A DNA stretch of 64,000 bases from Rotaria macrura (lineage: Eukaryota > Rotifera > Eurotatoria > Philodinida > Philodinidae): NCBI GenBank assembly GCA_900239685.1, contig OENT01000784.1, positions 1-64,000 on the forward strand, read 5' to 3'. Shown in pieces: positions 1 through 9,905 of this stretch. The notes beneath the pieces are model-generated. The model made no database searches, had not been told where the DNA came from, and saw only the letters and a program-made list of their open reading frames with translations. The position numbers and the translations under genes are program-made. Position 1 is the stretch's first letter, and the number at the start of each line of letters is the position of its first letter.

Positions 1-961
1 GTTCAAGACCTGCTTCTTCCATCAGTTTCTTTAATACTTTGATACCTTTCTCTTGTGGTATCATTGTATACAAGTCTGTGACGTCCATGGTGATAAATAA
101 TGTGGCATTTGTAAGGTACTTAGCCGACCATTTTTCAACTTGTTTTATGAGTTCCATTCCATTCGGTATAGTTGTCTGTCTTGCCAGGTTATCAAACACT
201 GGTCGCAGAAGTCTATCAAGCCATCTTGATATGGCTATCGTAGGTGACTTCATTCCTGACATTATAGGACGCAATGGTGTGTTCTGCTTATGAGCTTTCG
301 GTAAGAAATACAGATGTGCTAGTTCGGCTTGTGCTTCTTGCACGATTAATTTTTCATATTGTCTTTGTGCGATATGTTTATTAATCCATAGTGCTCTTAG
401 GAAGACATTTGTTCGTTTCACTAGATCACCGAGTGGGTTTATTTTACCCAAGTTTTCATAGGCTTTTGTCTTGTCCATGTATGCTTGGGCTTTTTCGTGG
501 TAGTCATCGGTTGTACCTAAATGAAAGACCTTAGACTTGTCTGTCTTTCTGATGACTGTACCTGTAGCCTCAAGTTTCTTTTTCAAAGACTTTATTTGTC
601 TTAGTTCTGTATATGGTGGGTATTGACTGTGGCATTCAGTTATGATATTCACGAGTGAAACGTGAAATTTATCTAACCTTTCCAACGGTAAAACCCATCC
701 ATGTTTAGTGAAGATGTTTCTTATCTTCTTCTCGACTTTGTCTATCTCGTGTGACATTCTTATGTGAGCGAGATGAGGGTTGTCTGGAATGTATTTTGGG
801 CCGAGTTTAAGGAGGGCCGTTTCTCTCCTGTCTAATATTAGTCGAGTTTCATTTATTATGCTTGGAGCAAGAAATCCTTGCGAGGAGCAGGATTCAAATG
901 TTTTGCTGTTTGTAGCTCGAAGGGCGGTTCTTTGGTGCCTCGTTCTGCTAAAAAAAGACGT
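1..961 (-). CDS. Penelope-like reverse transcriptase, N-terminal half (partial)
   Basis: Open for 320 codons from just after a TGA at 964-962 to the window edge, with no start codon near its beginning. It is therefore expected to be made as an extension of the upstream ORF. An N-terminal region (LGPKYIPDNPHL...; KTDKSKVFHLG) leads into the RT palm: LYFLPKAHKQNTPLRPI, then a helix-rich segment, then MDVTDLYTMIP with the first catalytic aspartate. The YxDD box lies beyond the window. The frame is -1 relative to the upstream ORF and overlaps it over 859-961. No stop codon or frameshift interrupts the visible part, so this copy may be recent. The enzyme copies element RNA into DNA, in Athena-type elements typically at chromosome ends. 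Confidence 0.8.
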
Positions 962-1972
962 TCATATTCAGTTTCTATGTCAGTTCTTTTCTGTGAACAA
1001 ACAACATATGATTGAAAGAGTTTGACCGCAGACGTTACACTTGTCGCACTAGTGTTGGTGGTAATGTTATTATCGTTTATTACCCCGTCTGTGTCATTTT
1101 CTGTTTCATCGCCTTGTTCATTTTGCTCAGTTTGTACAGCAGCAGCTGTTGCTATTGTCGTTCTATGTTGTTGTTTATCTGCTGTGCCACATGGAAAGTT
1201 TTGGAGAATCGATTTCATTTTGTCTTTCTGAAATTCATATTCTTCCTTTGCTATCTTCAAATACAATTCTGTAGCTTTTAGACGAACATTTTTAGACATT
1301 TCCATTATTCTCTCATTGTTCTCCCGGGTTTGTTCACTTGTTAGCGAGGATTCATCCACGGGTAGTGTAAAATTATAATTTGGTATGCCTTTTGGAACTA
1401 TATCAAATGTAAGATGTGCTCCCATAAGTTGAAAGCGTTTTTTCTTTCGTTGATAGTTTCTCAATGTAGATTTGCAATATGTATTGGCGTATATTCTTTG
1501 TTGCTCTGTGGCATTCTTTTCGAATGCCTGCCATGCTTTCCATTCATCATTTTCAGCTATTGCTTTCCGCATTTTATTCGTACTTCTCTTTGCTACAAAT
1601 TTCGTAGCTTCTTTGATGTAATCAAGCATCAAATCATGAGCACGATTAGCTACTGTAGTCGCCGAGTGAATGTTTGAGTTGTTCGACATGTCTGTCATGT
1701 TATTCATGATGGTTGTATTAGCATCGAAACAGCTTGACATTAATGTCGAGATTTTATTCTTACAGATGGCTGTATTTTTCGTAGCCTCTCTTGTTTTCGA
1801 TTTATTGACAATTTCTTTAGCCCAATGCTGATGTTCCGTACCAAGTTCTAGATATTTTTGCCAGACTTGAGTTTCGTAGTGGTTTCGAATCCACTCATCA
1901 TAGGCTCTAATCGTCTTTTTACCGTATGCGCAAACATCGTTAAAAGCATCTTTGATGTCGAGCTTAACTTTA
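856..1972 (-). CDS. PLE upstream ORF (ORF1-like), 5'-incomplete
   Basis: This frame is open from about 1990 to the TAA at 858-856. The first ATG is at 1740 (294 codons), but about 77 further codons upstream are also open and look coding (DEWIRNHYE, WQKYLELGTEHQHWAKEI). The true N-terminus may therefore lie upstream, or be lost at the N at 1973. The protein is charged and helical, with a probable coiled coil around the segment ENNERIMEMSKNVRLKATEL. A glutamine/asparagine/threonine-rich acidic linker and a short tail overlapping the RT frame follow. No enzymatic domain is recognised. Its position directly before RT suggests a nucleic-acid-binding or N-terminal extension role, as in other Athena elements; that is inference. 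Confidence 0.6.
949..955 (-). promoter_or_regulatory. Putative -1 ribosomal frameshift heptamer T-TTT-TTA
   Basis: In the upstream-ORF frame the codons are CTT TTT TTA GCA, so the minus strand at 955-949 is a canonical X-XXY-YYZ slippery site. A -1 slip there continues as TTT TTT AGC and enters the RT frame exactly. The RT frame opens only 6 nt upstream, after a TGA at 964-962, and the upstream ORF stops about 90 nt downstream. An alternative is that TTTTTTTAG is a splice acceptor. Confidence 0.55.
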
Positions 1973-2019
1973 NTTTTTCTTTTGTATTTGTTTGTTTAAC
2001 ACCACAAAACGTCCCCCCC

Positions 2020-2082
2020 TTTTTGTAAATCCTGAAGAGGTGGCTTTTTTAAGACCACCGAAACTAGTCGAAGAAATAAAAA
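2020..2082 (+). ncRNA. Hammerhead ribozyme (minimal, type I-like)
   Basis: All core nucleotides are present in order. CTGAAGA is at 2032-2038. Stem II is GGTGG (2039-2043) with CCACC (2055-2059), closed by an 11-nt loop. GAAA is at 2060-2063. A minimal stem III (AC/GT, loop TA) leads to GTC, with predicted cleavage after C2069. Stem I begins with GA/TC (2070-2071 with 2030-2031), has an internal loop, then AAAAA (2078-2082) pairs with TTTTT (2020-2024). Short stem III hammerheads are a known part of PLE terminal repeats. This one is on the strand opposite to the RT, so it may belong to an inverted pLTR or a neighbouring element. Confidence 0.7.
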
Positions 2083-2089
2083 TCCTCAA

Positions 2090-3640
2090 AAACAAACAAA
2101 ACAACTTTTAATAATATTTTTGCTCGGTGATAAAGTATAGAAAAGCAAATAGAAAACGGTTTTTCTTTCAAAAGAAATCGAATACCAAGTGCTCTCATTT
2201 TCCAAATAAAACTCGAAAACTGTAATTAAATGTACTACTTTTCGGTGAAAATTTTTAAAAAGATCGAAGGTTTTAAGTATCTAACTGTTCTGTTCAATTG
2301 AGATCCATTATTGTCAGTCTATTTAAAGAAAATCACCGGTGAATCTAATCTATTGGAGAATTTTATTCATTTGAATCAGCTGCTTTCGCTAAGATACAGG
2401 AAATTCGGTTAAAAATTTGCTAGATTTTAATGGATTTCTATTCTTCGAAAACTCACTTTGAAATAAGTGTTGAAGTAATTAACAACACACATCAATCCTA
2501 CAACTAGATCTAATGCAATCCTATTGGAACCAATCATTTCCTACATAAACTCTTCTGCAAGAGACGCAAATCTGTAGGAAAATAGGTCAGATTCGTATAC
2601 TCAGTATTCAAATCTGATCAAGTTCTATTATCCTAGTCGGACAGAATCTTCCATATGTATCTGACCAACCCAGGACATGCAATCAAACACTAAAATCTAA
2701 CATAATACTGCTGAGGTGTTGTATAATTTTTCTAAGATCAGGCGAAGCTCGCACTGAAAATCAGTCAAAGAAATCTAATGGCATTGTAAATGTGCGTTTT
2801 TATGTAAATCGACCAAGAGTAGGTTACATCTTTTTTTAGCTGCCTTGACTTAGCCCTTCGGTAACAACAAATGAGGGCATCAGCCATTCTTTTATCAATC
2901 AACCCAATTTTCACTGGGATTAACATATATCGGCACACCCAAGACAAATATTTTATCCAGTAACCATTATTGAAAAGATAAACAACTGATGAATGCTCAA
3001 ATTCTGTATTTTAAAGTACGTATTCTGAGAAGTAACAAACACCGTGAAAAGAATATGTTGCTAATCTTACTTATGTATTTATATATATCGATGCTTTTTT
3101 GGCTATTTCTTCTTAATGTTGATCGTCGTTTTTTATGTTGTTTTTATGAAGATAAGTGTGCAAGTTTTAACTGCCTCTTCCAGAGCTTGGTTTCTTTATT
3201 TCATTTAAAGAGTATTTATAACACTTTATTTAGCCCAACAGTCTAAAGATAAGATAAGGTAGATAGCCAAATGCATCATCATTAAAAAAACAGAAAATCA
3301 CATATAGAATCCATGAATGTGTTTCATTTAGTTTTTTGTTTGAATACCGAGGATTTTTCCAAGATAATAAATAAGATATGATGTGAAGACATAGTTAGAG
3401 AAGAAGGATGAGTAATATGAGCTATTTAAGCAAGTAAAACTAACAAACTCATGCATACCCTTGTCGGCGATCTTATAGAAATGTTTCCGATGCAACTGCA
3501 CTCTAGTATACTACTGGTCAAGGTGTGAATAATGTACAAGGAAGAAACAGTAAATTTCCAGCCTCCGATGAGCTCCACTCTTCTCTAGTATTCAGGTGAG
3601 GTTCGGATGCACTGTAAAAATTACCCAGGCACGGAAGGAC
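2090..3640. other. AT-rich intergenic stretch
   Basis: No coding region, RNA gene or repeat could be supported. Short open frames here lack codon bias, splice context or family resemblance. Confidence 0.5.
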
Positions 3641-3682
3641 ATGATAAAATGGTATTAAAATGGCTCCAAATATACATAGTTA

Positions 3683-3866
3683 TAATGATGTAAAACTGTC
3701 ACAAAAAATGGCTAAAAATGTTTTTATGTGATTTATTAAAATGGCTTCTATGTGATGCATGGAAATGATTACTTTTGAATAAGTAAAACTCCTACATAAA
3801 ACATCGTAATAATGTCTATAAGAGAAACCATTTTTTGGCATTTTTTGTGACAGTTTTAGATCATTA
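3683..3866. repeat. Hairpin (MITE-like) inverted repeat
   Basis: The left arm 3683-3712 contains TAAAACTGTCACAAAAAATG. It is the near-perfect reverse complement of the right arm 3837-3866, which contains ATTTTTTGTGACAGTTTTA. The arms are separated by about 124 bp that also show weaker self-complementarity. This resembles a small non-autonomous foldback/MITE copy. No clear target-site duplication was identified. Confidence 0.6.
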
Positions 3867-3907
3867 TTTTCGTTTTTTTCTTGTCGTATTAATGGTTAAT
3901 TTGATGC

Positions 3908-4525
3908 AAAAAGTTATTTCAATTTTTTTTTCTCAATTGATCTGTTGCATCAGGATTTTTCTGATGTTGATACTTATTTGAATTTTCTTTGTGTTAGTCT
4001 ATTAATCGATTCTATTCAAATTATAATTAAAGTAATGTTAGATTAATATTTATTTATTTATATGTTTATTATGTGAAAATGTTCTGCAGATCTTCCAACT
4101 CTTTCTTCAATCATTTCACTTGAACACTAAGTTTAGTCAAACATTATCCTATTGACGAATCTGCCCATTTTTGAATAGTGAAACAGAATCACAATATGAC
4201 AATAATATTGGATGATTAACCTACTTGTTTCTACTTTGTGTTTCGCTGTTTGAAAATAGAAAAATAGGCAGATATCTCAATAGAAAAACGTTTGACAAAT
4301 CCTAGTGTTCATGTGGAATGATTGAGGAAAGAATTGGAAGATCTGCAGAAAATTTTCAAATAATAAGCATATCAATAAATAAATATTAATCGAACATTAA
4401 TTTTATCATAATTTGAATAGAATCGATTAATTGACTAATACAAAGAGAATTCTGATAATTATCAACATCTGAAAAGTGCTAGTGCGAAGCATCAATTGAG
4501 AAGAACATATCGAAATTATATTTTT
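3908..4525. repeat. Imperfect ~600-bp palindrome, centre near 4218
   Basis: The left half (about 3908-4200) and the right half (about 4230-4525) are imperfect reverse complements over almost their whole length. Examples are TTCTGCAGATCTTCCAA (from 4082) against TTGGAAGATCTGCAGAA (near 4335), and CTCAATTGAT (3933) against ATCAATTGAG (4491). Divergence is spread evenly, suggesting an old foldback element or MITE. No ORF is present. Confidence 0.65.
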
Positions 4526-4529
4526 CTTT

Positions 4530-6440
4530 ATATCTCATAGTTGCCAAGAAATAATTGGCCTAGTACCTACAAAGTTGAAGCCATTGCTTTCACTTGAGAG
4601 ATTAGTTTTCCCTGCTGTTTTCCGTACATCTGATTTCCTTCTATTTCTTTAGCTTGGTGCTATGTCTAGTTTATACATATTATCTTCATCACATTAAGGA
4701 ATATTGATCTAGTCGAAAATAAAATAGAACTAGCTAAGATTTAGCGAAAAAATGTCGTAATGTTAAAAATGCTTATGTTTTCTATGTATGGATATGCTCT
4801 TGTAAATAATTTTCTACTCAGTATCTTTTAATATAATTGATTGTTAGTTACTCTACATAAGATCTCTCGCCACTATGTGCATCATTCAAGGCAACATTAA
4901 CACATAAAAAATGATCTCATCATCAAATTTGATTATTTAAAATCGTTGAATAAAGAAAACATTAAATAGACCTTCAGCATTGTTTATGTATGATCTTAGA
5001 TAGGAAGTGTATTACTAATCGATTTAAAGTTTTAATCCAATTTGCTTGTATTTGAAAACTGTGATGGAAATCGTACTTCAATGATACACATTTATCTTTA
5101 GTTTGTCTAAGTTTTGCCCTAACAGATGTCATCTCAAAAGCTAGTAGGAAGTATATAATAGTTGATAGAACTCGAATTGTTACTATTAATGTATCAATCA
5201 GTCGGTTGAAACCATTACTCTATAATATTGTTCTTCATTTTTATTCATCTTACTGTCTCAAAAATCAGCTCCAACTAATGTACGGTATTAAATAAAGCAT
5301 TTAATATAATAAGATATTAAAATTCTGATCAATATCAAAGTATTTCTAATCATCATATAGTTGTCAGCACGAATATTCTCTACTGATGATGACTTTTTCG
5401 AAAGAGCTTCTTTCTTTTGTAATTCATTATTTCACGTTTTTTAATTCTTTGCGAATATAATTCTTGAAATATTGTACTTTGCGAATATTATTCATTCATT
5501 CTGATACTGTATGTCAGACGAAAAATATGATGAACATTAGACACTGAAGACCAATAGTCCTCAATTAAATACTCGCTTCTATTCTAATTAAAAATTCTAA
5601 CTTCATTCAAGACTATTAATATTATATTATATAGTTCAATCTTTTATGTTCTAGACATAAGAAGAATCACAATCTTCTTCAGATGTCCTAGAGAAATGTG
5701 TCGATTCAATGCGGTCTTCCTTTTATGTCTTTAATTTTTTCTCTGGCTGGACACAAAGACCAAGAGCGACAAATAAGAATAGACCAATCACAAGTTGTTG
5801 ATTATAGAGGATGCTAACCGTAACGAAAACGATTGTCTATATAGAAATGAGTAGATATATATGATTGCTTCAGATATTTTATGCAGATATATCTAATGGC
5901 GTAAAGTGACTGTATTGAAATGAATTTTTTTTAAAAATAAAATCACTACTTGTTTGACATCTGCTCTCTAAAAAGAAGATGTCATACTGAACCTTTTCTC
6001 GGTGCCATTTTCAGAATCATTTTTAAGTTCTACCGAAAACGTTAGAGCTTAAAATGATTTCAGACAAAAAAGTGGAACTTAGAAGAGTGTTTCAGACCTT
6101 TCGGATAGAATCTTAAAAGGTTCAAGACCTTCGCTAAACCAGAACTGGGCAAGTATGAACTTTTTCGAGTACGAGTAAGAGTATCAATCAGATGATCCCG
6201 TTCTCTTATTGTCGTTTCATATATGTTGAAACTAAGAAAAAATATTCAGAGAATCATAAAATCGGGTCACAATCAATATGGAAATGAGAATCAAAAGTCA
6301 TCAAACACTTTTTTAATGAAAAATGTATTGATAAAATTTTGAAGTATACATATTTCGAAGATTGAAAAAAAGCAGCAATACTTTTTCCAGAAAATATCGG
6401 CTTCAAACTAGGATTTGCCATTTCGAATGGGATTCTAGCA
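4530..6440. other. AT-rich intergenic stretch
   Basis: No gene or convincing repeat recognised. Small complementary words near 6000-6130 are too short to call an element. Confidence 0.45.
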
Positions 6441-6449
6441 TTAAATCCA

Positions 6450-7010
6450 GTGAAAAAGGTGTGTATTGGATAGACCTTATCGAATTCTACGTGGATAGAT
6501 CCACAGAAACGTTGAAAATCTATTCTAAAAGAATCAGGACCAGTTTTAAACGAAATATTTAGGGATTTAGAATAGTTTTGTAACTTTTCTGATAATCAAC
6601 GCATGAAAGTGAACTAAAAAGGTGTTCATTCTATGAGTATCATCAATTTTCACAAGGACAGTTCCATGGCAACGATGGAAGTCCGTCCTCAGCGAATTGA
6701 GAAATATTTTTCGAGATATATTTTGCCATTTAGTATTGGCTTGGCTCGTTTCCAGAGAATGAAAAGATGTAAATGAACTGAGAAAGCGTCCATCGTGTAG
6801 ATCTCATCAAGATCTATCCGGATAATGGCTTCTCCTCTTTGTAGAAGTGAAGGGGGTGAATCATGATGTGTTTAATGGATTCAACCTTTGTTTTATTGCT
6901 GTTTTTAGCTGTATTTTGCAGTTTTCCGGCGGATGGAAAGGAGTTTAGGGGGAAAGTCCTATGTCCATCGGATAGAACTAGTTGAGTTCTATTTGGAGAG
7001 TTGTGTCTCG
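6450..7010 (+). repeat. Possible degenerate tandem array, period ~161-172 bp
   Basis: Blocks of the form GT(C/G)CAT...GG/TAGA-CT--T-GA-TTCTAT recur near 6457, 6618, 6785 and 6957, at spacings of about 161, 167 and 172 bp. Each is preceded by an A/G-rich run. Similarity is weak and was judged by eye, so this is an indication only. It could be an old satellite. Confidence 0.3.
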
Positions 7011-7679
7011 ATATTGTAGAATTGAGTACCGCGAATCCTTTCGGGAAAACGCGGAATCGTGACCAAAGAAATTCTACGTCGATATAGCTATCAAACGAGG
7101 CGATTAATAGCTTCTCATCTATTGATATTTTGCATTCAATATCTGTAAAATGCTATGCTGTCAAACGCTACCTGTTCTTTTCTCCTGGTTAAGTTCTGTT
7201 AAGGTTCTTCATAATACTAGGTTTCAAATATTACCAAAAATAAAGTATTCTGTGAAATTTAACGCAACCAACAATGATGTCTTCTGTTCTAGTGTGTTCG
7301 AACTCTACTTTATAGACTTGTCTAGAATATCACATAATCTTGTGCTATCCAAGGTAACCTATGATCTTTTCAGAAGTTGAAATTCTGCATAGACTTCTCT
7401 AGGATTGTACCTTGTTAATATCATCAAGACAAAGTGTGATGTTGCTGGGTGTTTGAATTATTCTTTAACCTTTGAAGAATTTATTTCTGTTGGAGGAGTA
7501 ATATGCAAGCAAGGGTATTCGAAGTTTCTATTCTGTTATCGGTAGTACAATTTTACTTTAATTCTGTCGGCTTTTTTTGAACATTCTGCAATAGGATTTT
7601 GTTTTCATTTGGTTGAAGTGTTCCTATTATGATGTTCGATACTTTTTTCTACAGAGAGTAGCCAGCAGAATTCTTAATT

Positions 7680-8025
7680 CAGTTTCCCAGGTCGTTCGTT
7701 CCGGAGATCGGATCCGGCCGGAACCCCCAGGTAACGGGATATTTTCCGGCTTCTTCCTGCCGGTTCCGGTTTATTTCCGGTAGGAAACGGCGGGAAAAAC
7801 CACCGGAACATGGAAGCAGTATTCCGGCTGGAATTATTCGTACCCGAAACCTGGATATTCCGGAGACTTCTGGAAACCGGAAACTTCAAGAAAATACCTC
7901 GGATCAGCCAGGAACCTACCGGAACTATGACAAGTTCCGCCAGGATCCAACCGGAAAATACAATAATCCGGTAAAGAAGCATCGGAAAAGAGTCGGAATC
8001 TACCGTACTCCGACCAAATTATTTC
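7680..8025. other. GC-rich CCGG island (left)
   Basis: A sharply GC-rich patch in AT-rich surroundings. It is packed with TCCGG, CCGGAA and ACCGGAA words, including GGATCCGGCCGG near 7713. The frames across it are low-complexity translations of the repeated motif and are not credible proteins. Confidence 0.55.
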
Positions 8026-8075
8026 TGCTTTGGAAATCAGGCATCCGCTTGAAAAACAATTACATCGAATATTAA

Positions 8076-8346
8076 ATTCTCATTTATATCATTCCTTGAC
8101 ATCCAAATCATCATTTTACAAAAAAAGACCTTTAAAGGTCTTTTTTGGGATTTGTTTTCTAAATCCTTCATTTTAAGGATTTTTTCAGATTTCTTTCGTG
8201 GAATCCGTAGAAAATCAAATTCTAAGACTTTCCAGCGAAAAAAATTCTCGTTTATATCATTCCTTGACATCCAAATCATCATTTTACAAAAAAAGACCTT
8301 TAAAGGTCTTTTTGTGGATTTTTTTTCTAAATTCTTTAATTTAAGG
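8076..8346 (+). repeat. 168-bp tandem duplication with embedded palindromes
   Basis: A unit starting ATTCTC(A/G)TTTATATCATTCC at 8076 recurs at 8244 (offset 168 bp); the second copy is partial and diverges after about 8346. Each copy carries a perfect palindrome around TTTAAA. The first is 26 bp (8121-8146: six A, GACCTTTAAAGGTC, six T); the second is 24 bp (about 8290-8313). The duplicated peptide-like frames here are by-products of the repeat. Confidence 0.7.
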
Positions 8347-8359
8347 ACGATGCCCATTA

Positions 8360-8805
8360 TGTGGATAGTTTACCGTATTTTGATGGGGTCGCTTGAAAAT
8401 TTCAGATGTGTTACTTAATGTTTTATTGGTTTCAGTGCATTAATTTGCATTCTAAATTTTTTGATAAAAATATGAAATGATAGGTCCTTAAGAGACTTTA
8501 GAAGCGGCACTTACCTTGATTGAAGACTCAGGAAAGTCTCAAAACGCTGGTGTTTAACATGTGTGCTGTTCTTACACATATCGTTTTCGGTTTGCCAAAG
8601 TCTAAAAATTCTGATTTTTAGGTCTTCGGACTGAAAATTCCCATTTTTTTGACCAAAGGGAGTTTGGAGAGAATTATTTAATGTTTAACTAGAATTTTAT
8701 ATGTTCCCATGATATCTTCTGGTGTTGTTTTAGGTTTGTTTAAAAAGAAAGTAAAAGCTGGATTCAAAGTTCGGAGACTTTACTTAGTAATTGTGAGTAT
8801 TTAGC
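8360..8805. other. Spacer between tandem repeat and second GC island
   Basis: No gene or repeat recognised in this AT-rich stretch. Confidence 0.4.
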
Positions 8806-8809
8806 GCTG

Positions 8810-9178
8810 TTTGGGAAACGGCCAGATGAGTTTTCGGGAGCTTAGCGAAAACGGTCAGATCTGAGCCGTGTTTTCTCCGAATGGGAAAATTGCTTTTTCC
8901 TTTATCGGTATCCGGTCCGGAAACGGTCGGACCTGGACCGTATGTAGTCCGGCCTTGGACACGGTGTTTTCCGACTACGGATTCGGTATAAGAAACGGGA
9001 ACCGTTTCTGTGGATACGCTCCGGTGCCCGGCATTGCTGGGAAGTAAGCCGGATCCGGAAGCCGGAACCGATTTTGGAAACTCGCTACCGGAATTCGTCG
9101 GAATAACACGGGATCCGGCCGGTTCCAGCCGTACGTCTCGGACCTGGGTTCGTATGCATTCCTCCGTTCCTCGAAACA
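8810..9178. other. GC-rich CCGG island (right)
   Basis: A second GC-rich patch rich in CCGG, TCCGG and CCGGAA words, including GGATCCGGCCGG near 9110. It shares motif style with the island at 7680-8025, and the two bracket the 168-bp duplication. It is likely part of the same repetitive unit rather than a coding sequence. Confidence 0.5.
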
Positions 9179-9293
9179 TTCATTTCTAGAAGCATTAATC
9201 ATTAGAATGATTTCTAAACCATTCTTCCCCCTAGAAATCAAGCCAGTGCCATGTTATACTACTCAATCTTCTCATAAACGCCACTATTATGAC

Positions 9294-9905
9294 AGGGAAA
9301 TTAGCTACCGATTCGAGTTTTCTCAGAAAGATCCGCCTAATCAACTATACCGCCTAAGATCTATTGTGTACTAGATAGAGCACAATGAGCTCTATAGAAC
9401 ACTATATTTAGGGCTTCAGATAAGACCGAAACCGACGCAACATAAGAAAAACTGTTATTTTCTCCCGTAGGTTATAAAAATAAATAACATATTTCTTCAA
9501 ATTATTCGATCCTTGATCCATGTTACTTTTGAACTTTACATCAATCGATACAACTAGACCAGCTCTGTCTCATCGTATACATAAAATCATCACTCACAGA
9601 ATCCATGGCACCATTACACTTGTGGAACCAGTAAAAGAAAATTCCATACATCGATTCGTTCTACCAATGGTGCCACATACGAAAACTATTCTAATTGACT
9701 CAGCTTAGTGAGCTCTGTCGATTGATATGTGATTGACGAAAATTTTTCGATTGGAATTTCGGTGAAATCTTAAGTACCCATACCAGAGACAATCATGAGT
9801 CAAACTTTCTTTCATAAAACTCGTCTTTTGAAAATATCATGCCATTCGATAGACCTCGATTACTTCTATCGATTGATATATGATTTTTTTATAAATAGTA
9901 GTATT
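9294..9905 (+). repeat. Left inverted arm of foldback element
   Basis: This is the reverse complement of 11208-11816. It contains two internal copies of a TCGATTGATAT motif near 9719 and 9869. A 62-codon frame at 9520-9708 is repeated exactly in the other arm, reflecting arm identity rather than a gene. Confidence 0.8.

Larger units (their letters stand above)
1..1972 (-). mobile_element. Athena-like Penelope (PLE) retroelement fragment
   Basis: A minus-strand retroelement whose 3' part runs off the left edge of the window. It holds an upstream ORF (856-1972) and a reverse transcriptase frame (1-961). The RT section reads like Penelope-like elements of bdelloid rotifers: KTDKSKVFHLG, then LPKAHKQNTPLRPIMSG, then the catalytic-Asp block FITMDVTDLYTMIP. 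No LTR-retrotransposon protease or integrase is seen. Whether a GIY-YIG endonuclease follows cannot be judged because the C-terminal half is outside the window. The upstream frame ends at an in-frame stop near 1995 without a start codon, and one ambiguous base (N) lies at 1973. The 5' end may therefore be truncated or misassembled. PLE assignment is fairly sure; the Athena subgroup is inferred. Confidence 0.8.

Noticed and set aside
5383-5403. CTGATGA followed by CGAAA, a possible second hammerhead core
   Set aside because: The sequence between cannot form stem II and no GTC with stem III follows.
8037-8357. 106-codon minus frame and 88-codon plus frame
   Set aside because: Both are translations of the 168-bp tandem duplication; the repeated peptide simply mirrors the DNA repeat.
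7674-9241. Open frames of 88-131 codons in the GC-rich islands
   Set aside because: Low-complexity Pro/Gly/Arg/Ser translations of CCGG words; open mainly because GC-rich DNA has few stop codons.
9520-9708. 62-codon frame repeated identically at 11401-11589
   Set aside because: Identity comes from the inverted arms of the repeat element; no family resemblance or start context supports a gene.
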